Assembly: GCF_019931195.1 (NCBI RefSeq)
Contig: NZ_JAIOUO010000006.1
Span: forward strand, 62,001-126,000
Origin: Marinobacter sp. F4216
GTDB taxonomy: Bacteria; Pseudomonadota; Gammaproteobacteria; Pseudomonadales; Oleiphilaceae
Length of the DNA: 64,000 bases
Reading direction: 5' to 3'
Positions 1 through 9,006 of this stretch are shown here, in pieces. Under the pieces are notes generated by a model. The model saw only the letters and a list, made by a program, of their open reading frames with translations, was not told the origin of the DNA and did no database searches. Made by a program: the position numbers and the translations under genes. Each line of letters starts with the position of its first letter. The stretch's first letter is position 1.

Positions 1-3000
1 CGTCGTTCTCAAAGGTGCTGGTGAATTCCTCCGGTTCGGCCAGCACCGCAGGCCAGTTGGCCAGTTCCCGTTGATAGCGATCGAACAGATTGGGCAGGCG
101 AGGCTTCAATTCACTGCGCAGCCGGTGTTCGGTTACCCCCATACCCAGGTCGCCGCGCCGGGCCATCCGCGCCAGGGCCTGTTCCAGCCGGGCGTCCAGT
201 TCTTCATGGCAGCCGGCTTTCAGCACCGCTTGCTGGATCAGTTCGTTGTCCAGTCGCCAGCGGTCCAGACCGGTCAGGTCAAAGGCTTCGTTGTCGGTGT
301 CTTCCTCGGCCACTTCGTCGAAAAACACCTGCAGCCGCCGCTGGTAGAAGGTCTCTATCGGCCGTTTCAGGAAGTTGGCCAGATCGTTCAGGCTGATGGC
401 CTCTTCTGGCTTCTGGTAAGGCAGGGGGCCCGACGTGTCAGGACGGTTCTGCACACCGTGGGCGGTGCGCCACTCCCGCTCATAGGTAAACAGATTGCCC
501 GCCTGCAGAATCGCCGTGAGGGAGCTGACAGGCTTCTCCTCGTGCCCACCCTGTTCATTGGCCAGCGGGAAATACGCCCGGCTGAAGGGTTGCAGAGGGT
601 GTTGGGTGGTCAGCGCCCGGGTCACGGATGTCCCGGTTTCCCCTGCCGGGTGCCAAAGGGCGTCGATGTGGTCCCGCAGCTGGCTGACCAGCACCGAGGG
701 CGGACGTTCGGAATCGTCCCGGATACTGCGCCCTACCCAGCTGACGTACAGCTGTTCACGGGCCGACAGCAGCGCCTCCAGGAACAGGTAACGGTCGTCT
801 TCCCGTCGGGAGCGATCGCCCGGGCGATAGTCGTTGGCCATCAGGTCAAAATCCACCGGCGGCCGGGAGCGAGGGTAATCGCCATCGTTCATCCCCAGCA
901 GGCACACGTGGCGGAAGGGGATCGCACGCATCGGCATGAGGGTGGCGAAGTTGACTTTGCCGGCCAGGAAACGCTGATTCAGGCCGCCTTCATCCAGACC
1001 CGCGAGCAGCACATCCCGGACAATATCCAGTGGCAGAGGTTCTGCCGTTAGCCCGGCGGCAGCGGTATCGTCGAGCCACTGTTCGACCTGTCGGCGAAAA
1101 CGGTTCAGCAGCAGCAGATCGTGCCCTTCCGCTTCCTGGAAAAAAGTTTCCAGCATAGCCGAGACCTGCTGCTCCCACGCTGCTGCTGAGCGGTCTTCCT
1201 GAAGGGCCGACCAGAGGCTTTCCAGGCATCCGAGAAACTCCGCCAGACGACCGGCCACGGCCGCTTGCAGGCCAGCCACTTCGCCGTAGGGTTCGATACC
1301 GGCCCAGGCTTCATCGTCACCCATACCATAGCCCAGCAGCATGGCCCGCAATCCGGACTGCCAGGTATTGCGTTCCAACTCTGCTGGCAGATCCAGGCTG
1401 GCGCGATGCTGCCCGTGCAGGCCCCAGCGGATGTTGGCACCTTCCACCCAGCGCCGGACCAGGGGAATCTCGGCTTCCTCGATCCGGAAGCGGGTTCGGA
1501 TGCAGGGCACTTCCAGCAGGCTCAGGATCTCGCTGACACCGAAGCGACTGCGGGGCAGAGACAGCAGCGTTTCCAGCGCGATCAGCACCGGATCATGGTG
1601 GCGCTGGCCCTGATCCGAGATGGTGAACGGGATGTGTCGTCGGCTGCCGGGCTGATAGCGGCCGAAGACCGCCTGGATGTGCGGTGCGTAGACGTTGATG
1701 TCCGGCACCATCACCATCACATCCCGCGGGCGCAGGCGCGGGTCGGCATTGAACTCGGCCAGCAGCTGATCATGCAGGATTTCCACTTCCCGTTGCGGGC
1801 TGTGGGCGTCATGGAATCTCAGGGAGCGGTCCCGGGCCGGATCCAGCCGTCGATGTTCCGCGCGGATGTCCGGCAGGGGCGTCAGGTTATAGATGTCGTT
1901 CTGCAGCTGGTGCAGGATCCGGGGGCTCTGCGGATCCCCGTGGGCCGAGAAAATGTCGATTTTCTGGTCCGGCGTCTCCAGCTGACCCCGGTATTCTTCC
2001 GGGTTATCGAATTCATCCAGCAGGCGGATGTAATCCCTGCCCTGTTTGCCCCAGGCCGCCAGCAAGGGGTTGGCGTGCTGGTGCAGAAGCTCCGGGTCGG
2101 TCACCGCAGACAGAGTGGGATGCCTGGCTCCCCTTTTCCGCTGAGCGTTCAACAGGTCCCGGTCACTGACAATATCCGCCCAGTAGAACTGGCAGGGGTT
2201 GTGGACGCACAGCACCACCTGGGTGAACCGACTGAGAACAGACAGTGCCTCCAGGGCCTGGCGGGGCAACGAGGAGACGCCAAACACCACAATGCGCCGG
2301 GGCAGTCGGGCCGGGTTGGACGGCGCGGGCAGTTGCCTGCCCAGGTCCACAAACCGGGTGTGAATGCGGGACCGGCTGGTGTGTGACAGTCCTTCGGTAT
2401 CCTGCACGAGGGAGTGCCACAAAACGGCCTGCCAGCGGGTTTCCGGCTCCAGCGGGCGCTCTTCGCCCCGGGCGGAGATGGTGATGTCCCGTCCCTCTTC
2501 CCACGCGGCCAGCCAGTCGGCACGGAATACCTGGTACTGGTCAAACAGGTCCGCTATTTTTTCCGCCAATTGATAGATCCGAAGGGCGGTGTTCTGGCCA
2601 TCCATGAACCGGGCCAGGGGGGAAAAGGCCGAATCCTGTCCTTCCAGGTCTGGCAACATCCGGTACAGGCGCCACACCAGTCGTTGTTTATCAAAGGGAG
2701 ATTGCTCCGGTACCTCACCCTCGGGTAGCACCGCCCGGTAGGCCTGCCAGATAAATCGGGCCGGGAACAGGAAGTCCATGCCGGCGGCAATGCCCAGCCC
2801 GCCTTCGGAGCCATCCTCGGAACGTTTCTCGGCCAGCGCCAGCTTCAGCCACTGGGCGATCCCGTTACTTTGCACCAGAAAGGTTTCGCTCTCCAGGGGT
2901 GGTAATGGGTGCTCCCGGCACAGGAAGACCACCGCCCGGCGGAGGTCTTCCAGGTGGTTGGCGTGAATGGCGTAGAAGCCAGGCTGGGTGGCGGAGTGGT

Positions 3001-3007
3001 TGGCCAT
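1..3007 (-). CDS. recC: RecC, exodeoxyribonuclease V gamma subunit (3' end outside window)
   Basis: This is the Chi-recognising subunit of the RecBCD helicase-nuclease, which processes double-strand breaks for RecA loading. The frame is open from an ATG at 3007 to the left edge, about 1002 codons; E. coli RecC has 1122 residues, so roughly the last 120-150 are missing. Family-typical blocks are visible in order: an N-terminal LVQSNGIAQWLKLAL stretch, AARFIWQ-like helicase-fold segments, LFDQYQVFRADWL, GKQGRDYIRLL, HSPQREVEILHDQLL, RDVMVMVPDI, FLAGKVNFATLMPMRAIPF and GDRSRREDDRYLFLEALLSA. RecC is an inactivated helicase-like protein, so no Walker motifs are expected. recB and recD would lie to the left. 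A terminator at 3145-3172 separates it from the minus-strand gene upstream. Confidence 0.95.
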   Translation of the reverse strand, partial: MANHSATQPGFYAIHANHLEDLRRAVVFLCREHPLPPLESETFLVQSNGIAQWLKLALAEKRSEDGSEGGLGIAAGMDFLFPARFIWQAYRAVLPEGEVPEQSPFDKQRLVWRLYRMLPDLEGQDSAFSPLARFMDGQNTALRIYQLAEKIADLFDQYQVFRADWLAAWEEGRDITISARGEERPLEPETRWQAVLWHSLVQDTEGLSHTSRSRIHTRFVDLGRQLPAPSNPARLPRRIVVFGVSSLPRQALEALSVLSRFTQVVLCVHNPCQFYWADIVSDRDLLNAQRKRGARHPTLSAVTDPELLHQHANPLLAAWGKQGRDYIRLLDEFDNPEEYRGQLETPDQKIDIFSAHGDPQSPRILHQLQNDIYNLTPLPDIRAEHRRLDPARDRSLRFHDAHSPQREVEILHDQLLAEFNADPRLRPRDVMVMVPDINVYAPHIQAVFGRYQPGSRRHIPFTISDQGQRHHDPVLIALETLLSLPRSRFGVSEILSLLEVPCIRTRFRIEEAEIPLVRRWVEGANIRWGLHGQHRASLDLPAELERNTWQSGLRAMLLGYGMGDDEAWAGIEPYGEVAGLQAAVAGRLAEFLGCLESLWSALQEDRSAAAWEQQVSAMLETFFQEAEGHDLLLLNRFRRQVEQWLDDTAAAGLTAEPLPLDIVRDVLLAGLDEGGLNQRFLAGKVNFATLMPMRAIPFRHVCLLGMNDGDYPRSRPPVDFDLMANDYRPGDRSRREDDRYLFLEALLSAREQLYVSWVGRSIRDDSERPPSVLVSQLRDHIDALWHPAGETGTSVTRALTTQHPLQPFSRAYFPLANEQGGHEEKPVSSLTAILQAGNLFTYEREWRTAHGVQNRPDTSGPLPYQKPEEAISLNDLANFLKRPIETFYQRRLQVFFDEVAEEDTDNEAFDLTGLDRWRLDNELIQQAVLKAGCHEELDARLEQALARMARRGDLGMGVTEHRLRSELKPRLPNLFDRYQRELANWPAVLAEPEEFTSTFEND

Positions 3008-3144
3008 GAAACTCCCTGTGCGGAAAACCTGCGTGCGACTCTATACAGGGTATCGCAATCGGGAAGAAAATCAGACCGTTATCCGACCCAATATATCTGA
3101 ACGTCAGGGCGGGGGCGGTCGCATTGAACGGATGTGCCTGAGCA

Positions 3145-3172
3145 CAAAAAAGAGGGTCATGGCTACCCTCTT
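3145..3172 (-). terminator. Rho-independent terminator after the DUF6482-like gene
   Basis: An 8-bp perfect stem (AAGAGGGT at 3150-3157 with ACCCTCTT at 3165-3172, 7-nt loop) is followed on the minus strand by six T residues (A-tract at 3145-3150). It stops minus-strand transcription before recC, so recC must have its own promoter in 3008-3144. Confidence 0.85.
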
Positions 3173-3209
3173 CTGACTGCTTCGAACAACTCGGTCAGCG
3201 ACCTACAAC

Positions 3210-3500
3210 CTACAAGGGGACTCGCATGGATTCGGAGGTGGTGACCGGCATGCCGATCATCTCATCGGTGCCGGTCGGCGGTATGACTTCGGTCTTGGTG
3301 ACCGACATGCCGTGAAACGCGTCGCGGGCTGCGCAGGCGCCGGAAAACATCATGACCCGATCCTCTTCATCGGTCAGCACGTAGCCGTGCCCTCCCACGT
3401 AAAACCGGGCCATGTAGTAACGCCCCTCCATCGACACGATCTCTAACATATCGATGGTCTGCTTTTTCAACGCTTTCATTGAACTCAACTTCATATGCAT
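3210..3500 (-). CDS. Small DUF6482-like protein
   Basis: This is a 96-residue protein without signal peptide or membrane segment. It has a mixed alpha/beta look: a basic N-terminus (MKALKKQTIDMLEIVSMEG), then a YYMARFYVGGHGYVLTDEEDRVMMF strand-rich core. I recognise it tentatively as the DUF6482 family, short proteins common in Pseudomonas and Marinobacter, by the pattern 'leu-glu-ile-(isoleucine/valine)-ser-leu/met-glu-gly ... tyr' followed by a residue rich in Asp/Glu turns. The start at 3500 is preceded by GGGAG at 7 nt; a second in-frame ATG lies at 3494. Function is unknown. It is a single-gene unit, with a terminator directly downstream. Confidence 0.7.
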   Translation of the reverse strand: MHMKLSSMKALKKQTIDMLEIVSMEGRYYMARFYVGGHGYVLTDEEDRVMMFSGACAARDAFHGMSVTKTEVIPPTGTDEMIGMPVTTSESMRVPL

Positions 3501-3641
3501 CGAGAGTCTCCCGCTTGCGGTTGAACCATGAAGACTTATACGGCGGTGATTCGTTGTCAGGTCAAAAATTAACCAGAAAACGATCTGAATGATTGGTGAT
3601 GGCGTAAACTGAAGTGAGGCTGCTTAGAGGAGGGTTTGGTC

Positions 3642-4082
3642 ATGCAAACCACACGAGCTGCACACCGAGGCTGGTCGGTACTGCCCTTTCTGATCGTCAG
3701 CGCCTGGACACTACTGCCAACTCTGCTGCACGCCGAAGATGAAACCGATGTGGCGATTCGAGACGCCATCATCCGGCAAATAGAAGCGTTCGCCAACGAC
3801 GATGAAGAGGGAGCCTGGACGTATGCCTCGGAAGGCATCAAGCGCCGATTCGAGTCGTCAGACCAATTTGTGGACATGGTTCGGGAGCATTATCCGGCGG
3901 TCCATGGTGCGAGCGGCATCGAGTTCGTTAAACGCATCCCACACGGCGCCTTTGAGATTCAGACCGTGAAAATCAGCGGGCCGAACGGACTTCACTGGGA
4001 CGGCTACTATCGAATGGTGAAAATCCGGGGAGAATGGAAGATTGCGGGCGTGCGCCTGGCGCCGTCTGACCCCGGAATATGA
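3642..4082 (+). CDS. Secreted DUF4864-like protein
   Basis: This is a 146-residue exported protein of unknown function. Residues 1 to about 30 form a signal peptide (basic start, LPFLIVSAWTLLPTLLHA, cleavage near HA-ED). The mature part matches the DUF4864 pattern: IRDAIIRQIEAFANDDEEGAWTYAS, then F-x-x-MVREHYPAV, and a C-terminal strand ending in GEWKIAGVRL, which resembles a small NTF2/cystatin-like fold. I chose ATG 3642 because GAGGAGGG lies 7 nt upstream; an in-frame TTG at 3636 has no such site. The gene is convergent with the c-di-GMP gene at 4128, with a hairpin between them. Confidence 0.8.
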   Translation: MQTTRAAHRGWSVLPFLIVSAWTLLPTLLHAEDETDVAIRDAIIRQIEAFANDDEEGAWTYASEGIKRRFESSDQFVDMVREHYPAVHGASGIEFVKRIPHGAFEIQTVKISGPNGLHWDGYYRMVKIRGEWKIAGVRLAPSDPGI

Positions 4083-4113
4083 CCCCGACAAGATTGAGAT
4101 CTGGAGGAATGAG

Positions 4114-4140
4114 CGAGGCGAGCAGGATCAGCTCGCCTCG
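4114..4140. repeat. Perfect 10-bp inverted repeat between convergent genes
   Basis: CGAGGCGAGC at 4114-4123 pairs with GCTCGCCTCG at 4131-4140 over a 7-nt loop. The loop holds the TGA stop of the minus-strand GGDEF-EAL gene. There is no T-run on either side, so it is not a standard intrinsic terminator, though it may protect 3' ends of both convergent transcripts. Confidence 0.6.
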
Positions 4141-6491
4141 TACCGGTTTTCCCACGTGAAACGTCTGGCCCACTCCATGACCTCTGCGAACGGAACGGGC
4201 TTACTGTAAAGGTAGCCCTGGCCAATCTCGCAGCCCAAGTCGATAACCTGCTCTTCCAGATCCTGAGTTTCGATACCTTCTGCCACGGTTCGGCGATTGA
4301 AGCTCTGGGACAGATTTGCGATGGCCTGCACGATCATGGCGTTCTCGCCGTCACGGGTCATGCCCTGAACAAACGACCGGTCGATCTTGATCTCCTGGGC
4401 CGGAAGCATCCGGAAATAGGTCAGGGACGAATAACCGGTGCCGAAGTCGTCGAGGGAGATACCCACCCCCAGCTTTTGGCAGATACCCAGGTTTCGGATA
4501 ACACGGTCGGTGTCGTCCAGTGCCGTTGTCTCGAGGATCTCCAGGGTCAGGCGCTTCCGTACTTCCGGGTTACGCCCTTCCAGCGCTTTTTCAATATCGT
4601 CCGGGAAAGGCTCACTCAAAAAATGAGATGGACTCAGGTTGATGCTCAGGGTGTAAGGCAGCCCCTGCTCTATAAATCTTTCCACCACTTCAACCGCGGA
4701 GTTCAGAACGAACAGACCCACTTCCCTAGCGTATTCGGTGTACTCAATTTGCTCCAGGAACCGATACGGGCTCAACACGCCTTCTTCCGGATGGTTCCAG
4801 CGAATCAGTGCTTCGAAGCCGTCGATGGTCTGTTCCTTCAGATTCAGCTTTGGCTGGTAATAGAGTACGAGCTGGTTTTCTTTCAGGGCGGTATCGATTT
4901 GTTCCAGCACCCTCACCCGCTCTTCCCGGCTCTGGTGGGTTTCGAGGTCGAACAACTTGTAGCCGTTCTTGCCCGATTCCTTGGCGGCGTACATGGCTTG
5001 GTCGGCGTGACGCAGCAGCAGGTCGGTGTCCGCATTGTCGTTGGGGTAGACGGTCACTCCCATACTGGCGGATAAACTCAGTATCAGGTGGTTGTGCTTG
5101 ATCGGCTGGCGAATGGCTTCCAGCAAGCGGTTGTATACTTTGGAGCAATCCACATCCCGCAGGATGGCCACAAACTCGTCCCCGCCCAGTCGACCCACAG
5201 TATCGTTACTCCGCACCGTCGATCGCAGGCGGTTGGCAACGGTCTTCAGCACGGCATCGCCAACCGAGTGACCATGCTCATCATTGATAGCTTTGAAACC
5301 GTCCAGGTCAATGAAACAGACAGCCAACCGCCCCTTGCGTTTGTCCGCCTCAGTGACTTCCTGATGAAACACTTTGGTCAGGCGGCGGCGGTTGGGCAGA
5401 CCGGTGAGAGTGTCGTAATTGGCGGCTTTCTCCAGGCTTTTCTTGTGCTCCAGCTTTTCCTCGTACAGTCGCTTGTGCCCGATCAGATTACCGATGGTTT
5501 GCAGCAGCGGCGCGAGTTCCTCGGCCAGACCTTTTCGATAACCCTCAAGCCGGTTGGCCAGCCCGATCAGACCGACCTGTTTCTCACCGGAAAACACCGG
5601 AATGCCAATGTAGGTATTCAACTGTGGGTGACCTTGCGGCAGTCCACCACCCCGGGGATCTTCGGTGACGTTGTCCGAAATAATGACTTCGCCAGTCATC
5701 ATCGGACGACCCAGAAGGTTATCCACGTTTTCAAACACCATGCCCCGGCGCTCAATTTGCTGGTAAAAGGCTTCGGTTTCGTCGCTCCAGGCAATATTGG
5801 ATATGGCATCAATCTGCAGGAACGGCTGGTCTGATTCCCTGTGGCGCACTTCACCAATGAAACCAAACTGGCTGCCGGTCAGGGTCAGCAGGTCGTGAAG
5901 CACCTGTTCGAAAGCGGCCCGATCGTCGGTGCTCGACAGGAACATATTCTGGGCGCGGTGAATGGCTCGGTTCATCAGGGAAATCTGAAGGTAATCGCCC
6001 TTGTCGGCGGCCACTATGGAGCGCTCAAGTTCATCCTCGATGATGCTGGCAAGACTCCTAAGGACGTCCAGATCCAGGTCGGACACAGACCGTGGACGGT
6101 CGTCGATGATGCACAGGGTACCAATGCGGAAGCCGCCGGGCTCACGAACCGGCATGCCGGCGTAAAAACGGAAGTTGTGGGGCTCGTCCAACAGTGGATT
6201 GTCGCAGAAGCGGGTATCTTTGGTGGCGTCTATCACCACCATCACGTCCTCTTGCTGTATGGCGTAGTCGCAGAAGGCAATGGAGCGGGGAGTTTGTTCG
6301 AGTTCGGTGCCCTGACGGGATTTGAACCACTGCCGGTCATTATCCAGCAGCGAGAACAGCGCGATCTTTACGCCGTAGTGGCTCCGGGCAATGCGAGTGA
6401 TGCGTTCAAATCGATCTTCTGGTGGGGTGTCGAGGACTCCAAGCTTTTCCAGTGCGGCCTGACGTCGTCTTTCTAATTGGATGGTCGCCAT
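4128..6491 (-). CDS. GAF-GAF-GGDEF-EAL cyclic-di-GMP enzyme
   Basis: This is a 787-residue cytoplasmic protein that can make and break cyclic-di-GMP. Two N-terminal GAF domains (about 20-165 and 190-345) probably sense a small ligand or redox state; the first has the FCDYAI...D..KD.RF signature. GGDEF is intact at residues 436-440 with an RSND inhibitory I-site five residues upstream. EAL is at 560-562, and DDFGTGYSSL, KIDRSFV and AEGIET are all present, so the phosphodiesterase half should be active. There are no membrane segments. I start at MATIQLERRR (6491), not at the longer frame (6548), because GAF proteins of this type begin a few residues before LEKLGVLDTPPE. Confidence 0.92.
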   Translation of the reverse strand: MATIQLERRRQAALEKLGVLDTPPEDRFERITRIARSHYGVKIALFSLLDNDRQWFKSRQGTELEQTPRSIAFCDYAIQQEDVMVVIDATKDTRFCDNPLLDEPHNFRFYAGMPVREPGGFRIGTLCIIDDRPRSVSDLDLDVLRSLASIIEDELERSIVAADKGDYLQISLMNRAIHRAQNMFLSSTDDRAAFEQVLHDLLTLTGSQFGFIGEVRHRESDQPFLQIDAISNIAWSDETEAFYQQIERRGMVFENVDNLLGRPMMTGEVIISDNVTEDPRGGGLPQGHPQLNTYIGIPVFSGEKQVGLIGLANRLEGYRKGLAEELAPLLQTIGNLIGHKRLYEEKLEHKKSLEKAANYDTLTGLPNRRRLTKVFHQEVTEADKRKGRLAVCFIDLDGFKAINDEHGHSVGDAVLKTVANRLRSTVRSNDTVGRLGGDEFVAILRDVDCSKVYNRLLEAIRQPIKHNHLILSLSASMGVTVYPNDNADTDLLLRHADQAMYAAKESGKNGYKLFDLETHQSREERVRVLEQIDTALKENQLVLYYQPKLNLKEQTIDGFEALIRWNHPEEGVLSPYRFLEQIEYTEYAREVGLFVLNSAVEVVERFIEQGLPYTLSINLSPSHFLSEPFPDDIEKALEGRNPEVRKRLTLEILETTALDDTDRVIRNLGICQKLGVGISLDDFGTGYSSLTYFRMLPAQEIKIDRSFVQGMTRDGENAMIVQAIANLSQSFNRRTVAEGIETQDLEEQVIDLGCEIGQGYLYSKPVPFAEVMEWARRFTWENRYEAS

Positions 6492-6626
6492 ACAGATGCC
6501 TTCAAAGGCTGCAAAAGCGTCCAATATTACACAAAAGATTTGTAACAATCAGACAACATATTGATGTAAAAAGTTTTAAGTTAGGCGCGCCATGACAAAC
6601 CGGCTGTCACGGACTAACTTGAAAAG

Positions 6627-8252
6627 GTGAACCAGGAGATCATTCCTTGTCGCCAGCCGGCGTCAACGGTGCAGAGGAAAGGTGCCGTGCCCCATTATTC
6701 AGTGTTTCGCTCAATGCCTGTTCTGGCCTTGTTGATGGCTGTTGCCGTTCTGTCCGGCTGTGCACTCCCGGCGATGAACGATCGCCCGGGCAGCAGTGCC
6801 CTGTCATTTCAGTACACCTCGGATACCCGGCTGGGCGGTGCCATTGCCCCGGCGCTGGAAGACAACGAAGGGCTGAGTGGCATCGTGCCCCTGGCGGACC
6901 CTTACGATGCCTTTGCGGCCCGGGTGCTTCTGGCCGAGGGCGCCGATGCCTCGCTGGATGTTCAGTATTACATCTGGCAGAACGACATTACCGGCACCAT
7001 GTTGCTCTACTCCCTTTACCGGGCGGCCGAGCGTGGGGTTCGGGTGCGCCTGTTACTGGACGACAACGGGATTGGTGATCTGGACAACGCGCTCGCTAGT
7101 ATGGACGCCCATCCGAACATTGAAGTCCGGCTGTTCAACCCGTTTGTCACCCGCAGCCCCAAATGGATGAATTACTTTGTCGCCTTTCCCCGCCTGAACC
7201 ACCGCATGCATAACAAATCGTTCACCGCCGACAACCAGGCGGCCATTATTGGTGGCCGCAACATCGCGGATGAATACTTTGGGGTTGGCGAAGGTGCCCT
7301 GTTCACCGATCTGGATGTGCTGGCGGTGGGTCCGATCGTGGATCGGTTGTCATCGGATTTCGATATCTACTGGGCGTCGGACTCAGCGTACCCGGCAAAC
7401 CTGATACTGCCGGAACCTGAGGACGATCAGCTGTGGGAAACCATGTCCAATGCCCAGGCACTGGAAGCCAGTGACGAGGCACTCGAGTACGTCGAGGCCG
7501 TGGAGCGCTCTAACTTCTTACAGAATCTGCTGACCGGCGATCTGGAGTTCACCTGGGCACCGGTAACCATGGTGAGCGACGACCCGTCCAAGGCACTGCA
7601 GGAAGCAGATAAGGAAGATCTGCTCAGTGAACAGCTGAAGGTTGCCCTGGGCGAGCCGACCGAGCTGGTGACCCTGGTGTCCCCTTATTTTGTGCCGGGC
7701 AAACGGGGTGTGGATATCTTCCGGAAACTGGAAGAGCGAGGGGTGGATGTGCGGATCCTGACCAATTCGCTGCAGGCCAATGACGTAGCCATGGTGCATG
7801 CCGGTTACGCCAAGTACCGAAAACCCCTTCTGGAAGCGGGCGTGGAGCTGTACGAGATGCGCCCCCAGGGGGACCGTGAATCGGTTGAACGACGCCTCAC
7901 TCAGGGATTATCCGGCAGTTCCTCGTCCAGCCTTCATGCCAAGACCTTTGCCATTGATGGTGAAACCCTGTTCGTGGGCTCGTTCAATTTCGATCCCAGA
8001 TCCACCAACCTGAATACCGAACTGGGGTTTCTGATCGAAAGTGAAAAACTGGCCGGTCAGCTCGATACCTACTTCGATGAGCGGGTACCCATGGTGGCTT
8101 ACGAAGTGATGCTGGATGACGATGGCGATCTGGAATGGATCGAGCGTAACGGTGACGAGGTGGTCCGTCATGACCATGATCCGGAGAGCGGCCCGTTCAA
8201 ACGGATGATGGTGATCTTTTTCTCACTGATGCCCATCGAATCGATGCTGTGA
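6627..8252 (+). CDS. clsC: ClsC-like phospholipase D lipoprotein (cardiolipin synthase family)
   Basis: This is a phospholipase D superfamily enzyme, closest by eye to YmdC/ClsC, which makes cardiolipin from phosphatidylethanolamine and phosphatidylglycerol. Two HKD motifs are complete: H195-N-K...D and H437-A-K...D, each followed by the usual GG/GS-RN or FNFDPRS segment. A lipobox LSGC follows the hydrophobic stretch MPVLALLMAVAVLSGC, suggesting a lipoprotein rather than the N-terminal transmembrane hairpin of ClsA. The start is uncertain: GTG at 6627 gives 541 residues, while ATG at 6714 (512 residues) or GTG at 6702 would place the signal sequence at the true N-terminus. The gene is alone, divergent from the c-di-GMP gene. 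Confidence 0.88.
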   Translation: MNQEIIPCRQPASTVQRKGAVPHYSVFRSMPVLALLMAVAVLSGCALPAMNDRPGSSALSFQYTSDTRLGGAIAPALEDNEGLSGIVPLADPYDAFAARVLLAEGADASLDVQYYIWQNDITGTMLLYSLYRAAERGVRVRLLLDDNGIGDLDNALASMDAHPNIEVRLFNPFVTRSPKWMNYFVAFPRLNHRMHNKSFTADNQAAIIGGRNIADEYFGVGEGALFTDLDVLAVGPIVDRLSSDFDIYWASDSAYPANLILPEPEDDQLWETMSNAQALEASDEALEYVEAVERSNFLQNLLTGDLEFTWAPVTMVSDDPSKALQEADKEDLLSEQLKVALGEPTELVTLVSPYFVPGKRGVDIFRKLEERGVDVRILTNSLQANDVAMVHAGYAKYRKPLLEAGVELYEMRPQGDRESVERRLTQGLSGSSSSSLHAKTFAIDGETLFVGSFNFDPRSTNLNTELGFLIESEKLAGQLDTYFDERVPMVAYEVMLDDDGDLEWIERNGDEVVRHDHDPESGPFKRMMVIFFSLMPIESML

Positions 8253-8306
8253 GACGGAACCTGGCGAAGAGCAGGTAACGGAAAAACTAAAGAAGGGAGG
8301 GAATAG

Positions 8307-8383
<77 letters not shown>

Positions 8384-8397
8384 ATCAACGGCCGGTA

Positions 8398-8976
8398 TTA
8401 TACGGATTCGATCTGCTTTTGCCAGCCCTCGGACGACAAAAGGGCATCGGCAAAACTACGGAGGTTATCGAAGACCGGGACCTGGACGCGGGGAATCGGG
8501 CGTTCCGCCAGATGACGCTCGGTATCCAGGCCGTTCCCGGTCCTCACCAGCGCTACATCACACCCGGTCGATACACCTGCCTCGAGATCCTTGCGACTGT
8601 CACCCACCATGATGGCGCCCTTCAGAGAGTCCAGACGGTAATGGGCGCGGATCTGTTCCAGCAGACCGATCCGGGGCTTCCGGCACCGGCAATAATCATC
8701 GGGGTGATGGGGGCAGTAGGTTATCAGGTCGATGCAGCCGCCGGCCGCTTCTACCAGGCCTTCCAGCTTGTCGTGCATGGCATCCAGGGCGTCTACGTCG
8801 TAGTAGCCCCGGCCAATGCCAGACTGGTTGGTGGCAATGGCGATGCGGTGGCCGGCGTGACACAGCCGGGCCACTGCTTCAATGCTGCCGGGAATCGGGT
8901 GCCACTCATCAGGCGAGCAGATATAACTGCCATCGTACTGATTGATGACCCCGTCCCGATCCAGGATGATCAGCAT
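8398..8976 (-). CDS. gmhB: D-glycero-beta-D-manno-heptose-1,7-bisphosphate 7-phosphatase
   Basis: This HAD-superfamily phosphatase makes D-glycero-beta-D-manno-heptose 1-phosphate for the ADP-heptose of the LPS inner core. The 192-residue protein has the catalytic DxD in LDRDGVIN (residues 5-10 region), the T/S motif [10 protein letters not shown], the GmhB zinc loop [14 protein letters not shown] (Cys-x-His and Cys-x-Cys), and motif [12 protein letters not shown]. Length is normal. It follows glyS with a 30-nt gap on the same strand, as in Pseudomonas, and so is probably co-transcribed with glyQS. Confidence 0.96.
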   Translation of the reverse strand: MLIILDRDGVINQYDGSYICSPDEWHPIPGSIEAVARLCHAGHRIAIATNQSGIGRGYYDVDALDAMHDKLEGLVEAAGGCIDLITYCPHHPDDYCRCRKPRIGLLEQIRAHYRLDSLKGAIMVGDSRKDLEAGVSTGCDVALVRTGNGLDTERHLAERPIPRVQVPVFDNLRSFADALLSSEGWQKQIESV

Positions 8977-9006
8977 GCGCTGCTACTGCTCCGGTCGTCC
9001 TGGCGC

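Noticed and set aside
1265..2386. 373-codon plus frame opposite recC
   Set aside because: RecC motifs run continuously on minus through this stretch.
4114..4140. 10-bp hairpin as a rho-independent terminator
   Set aside because: No T-run on either strand; kept only as an inverted repeat.
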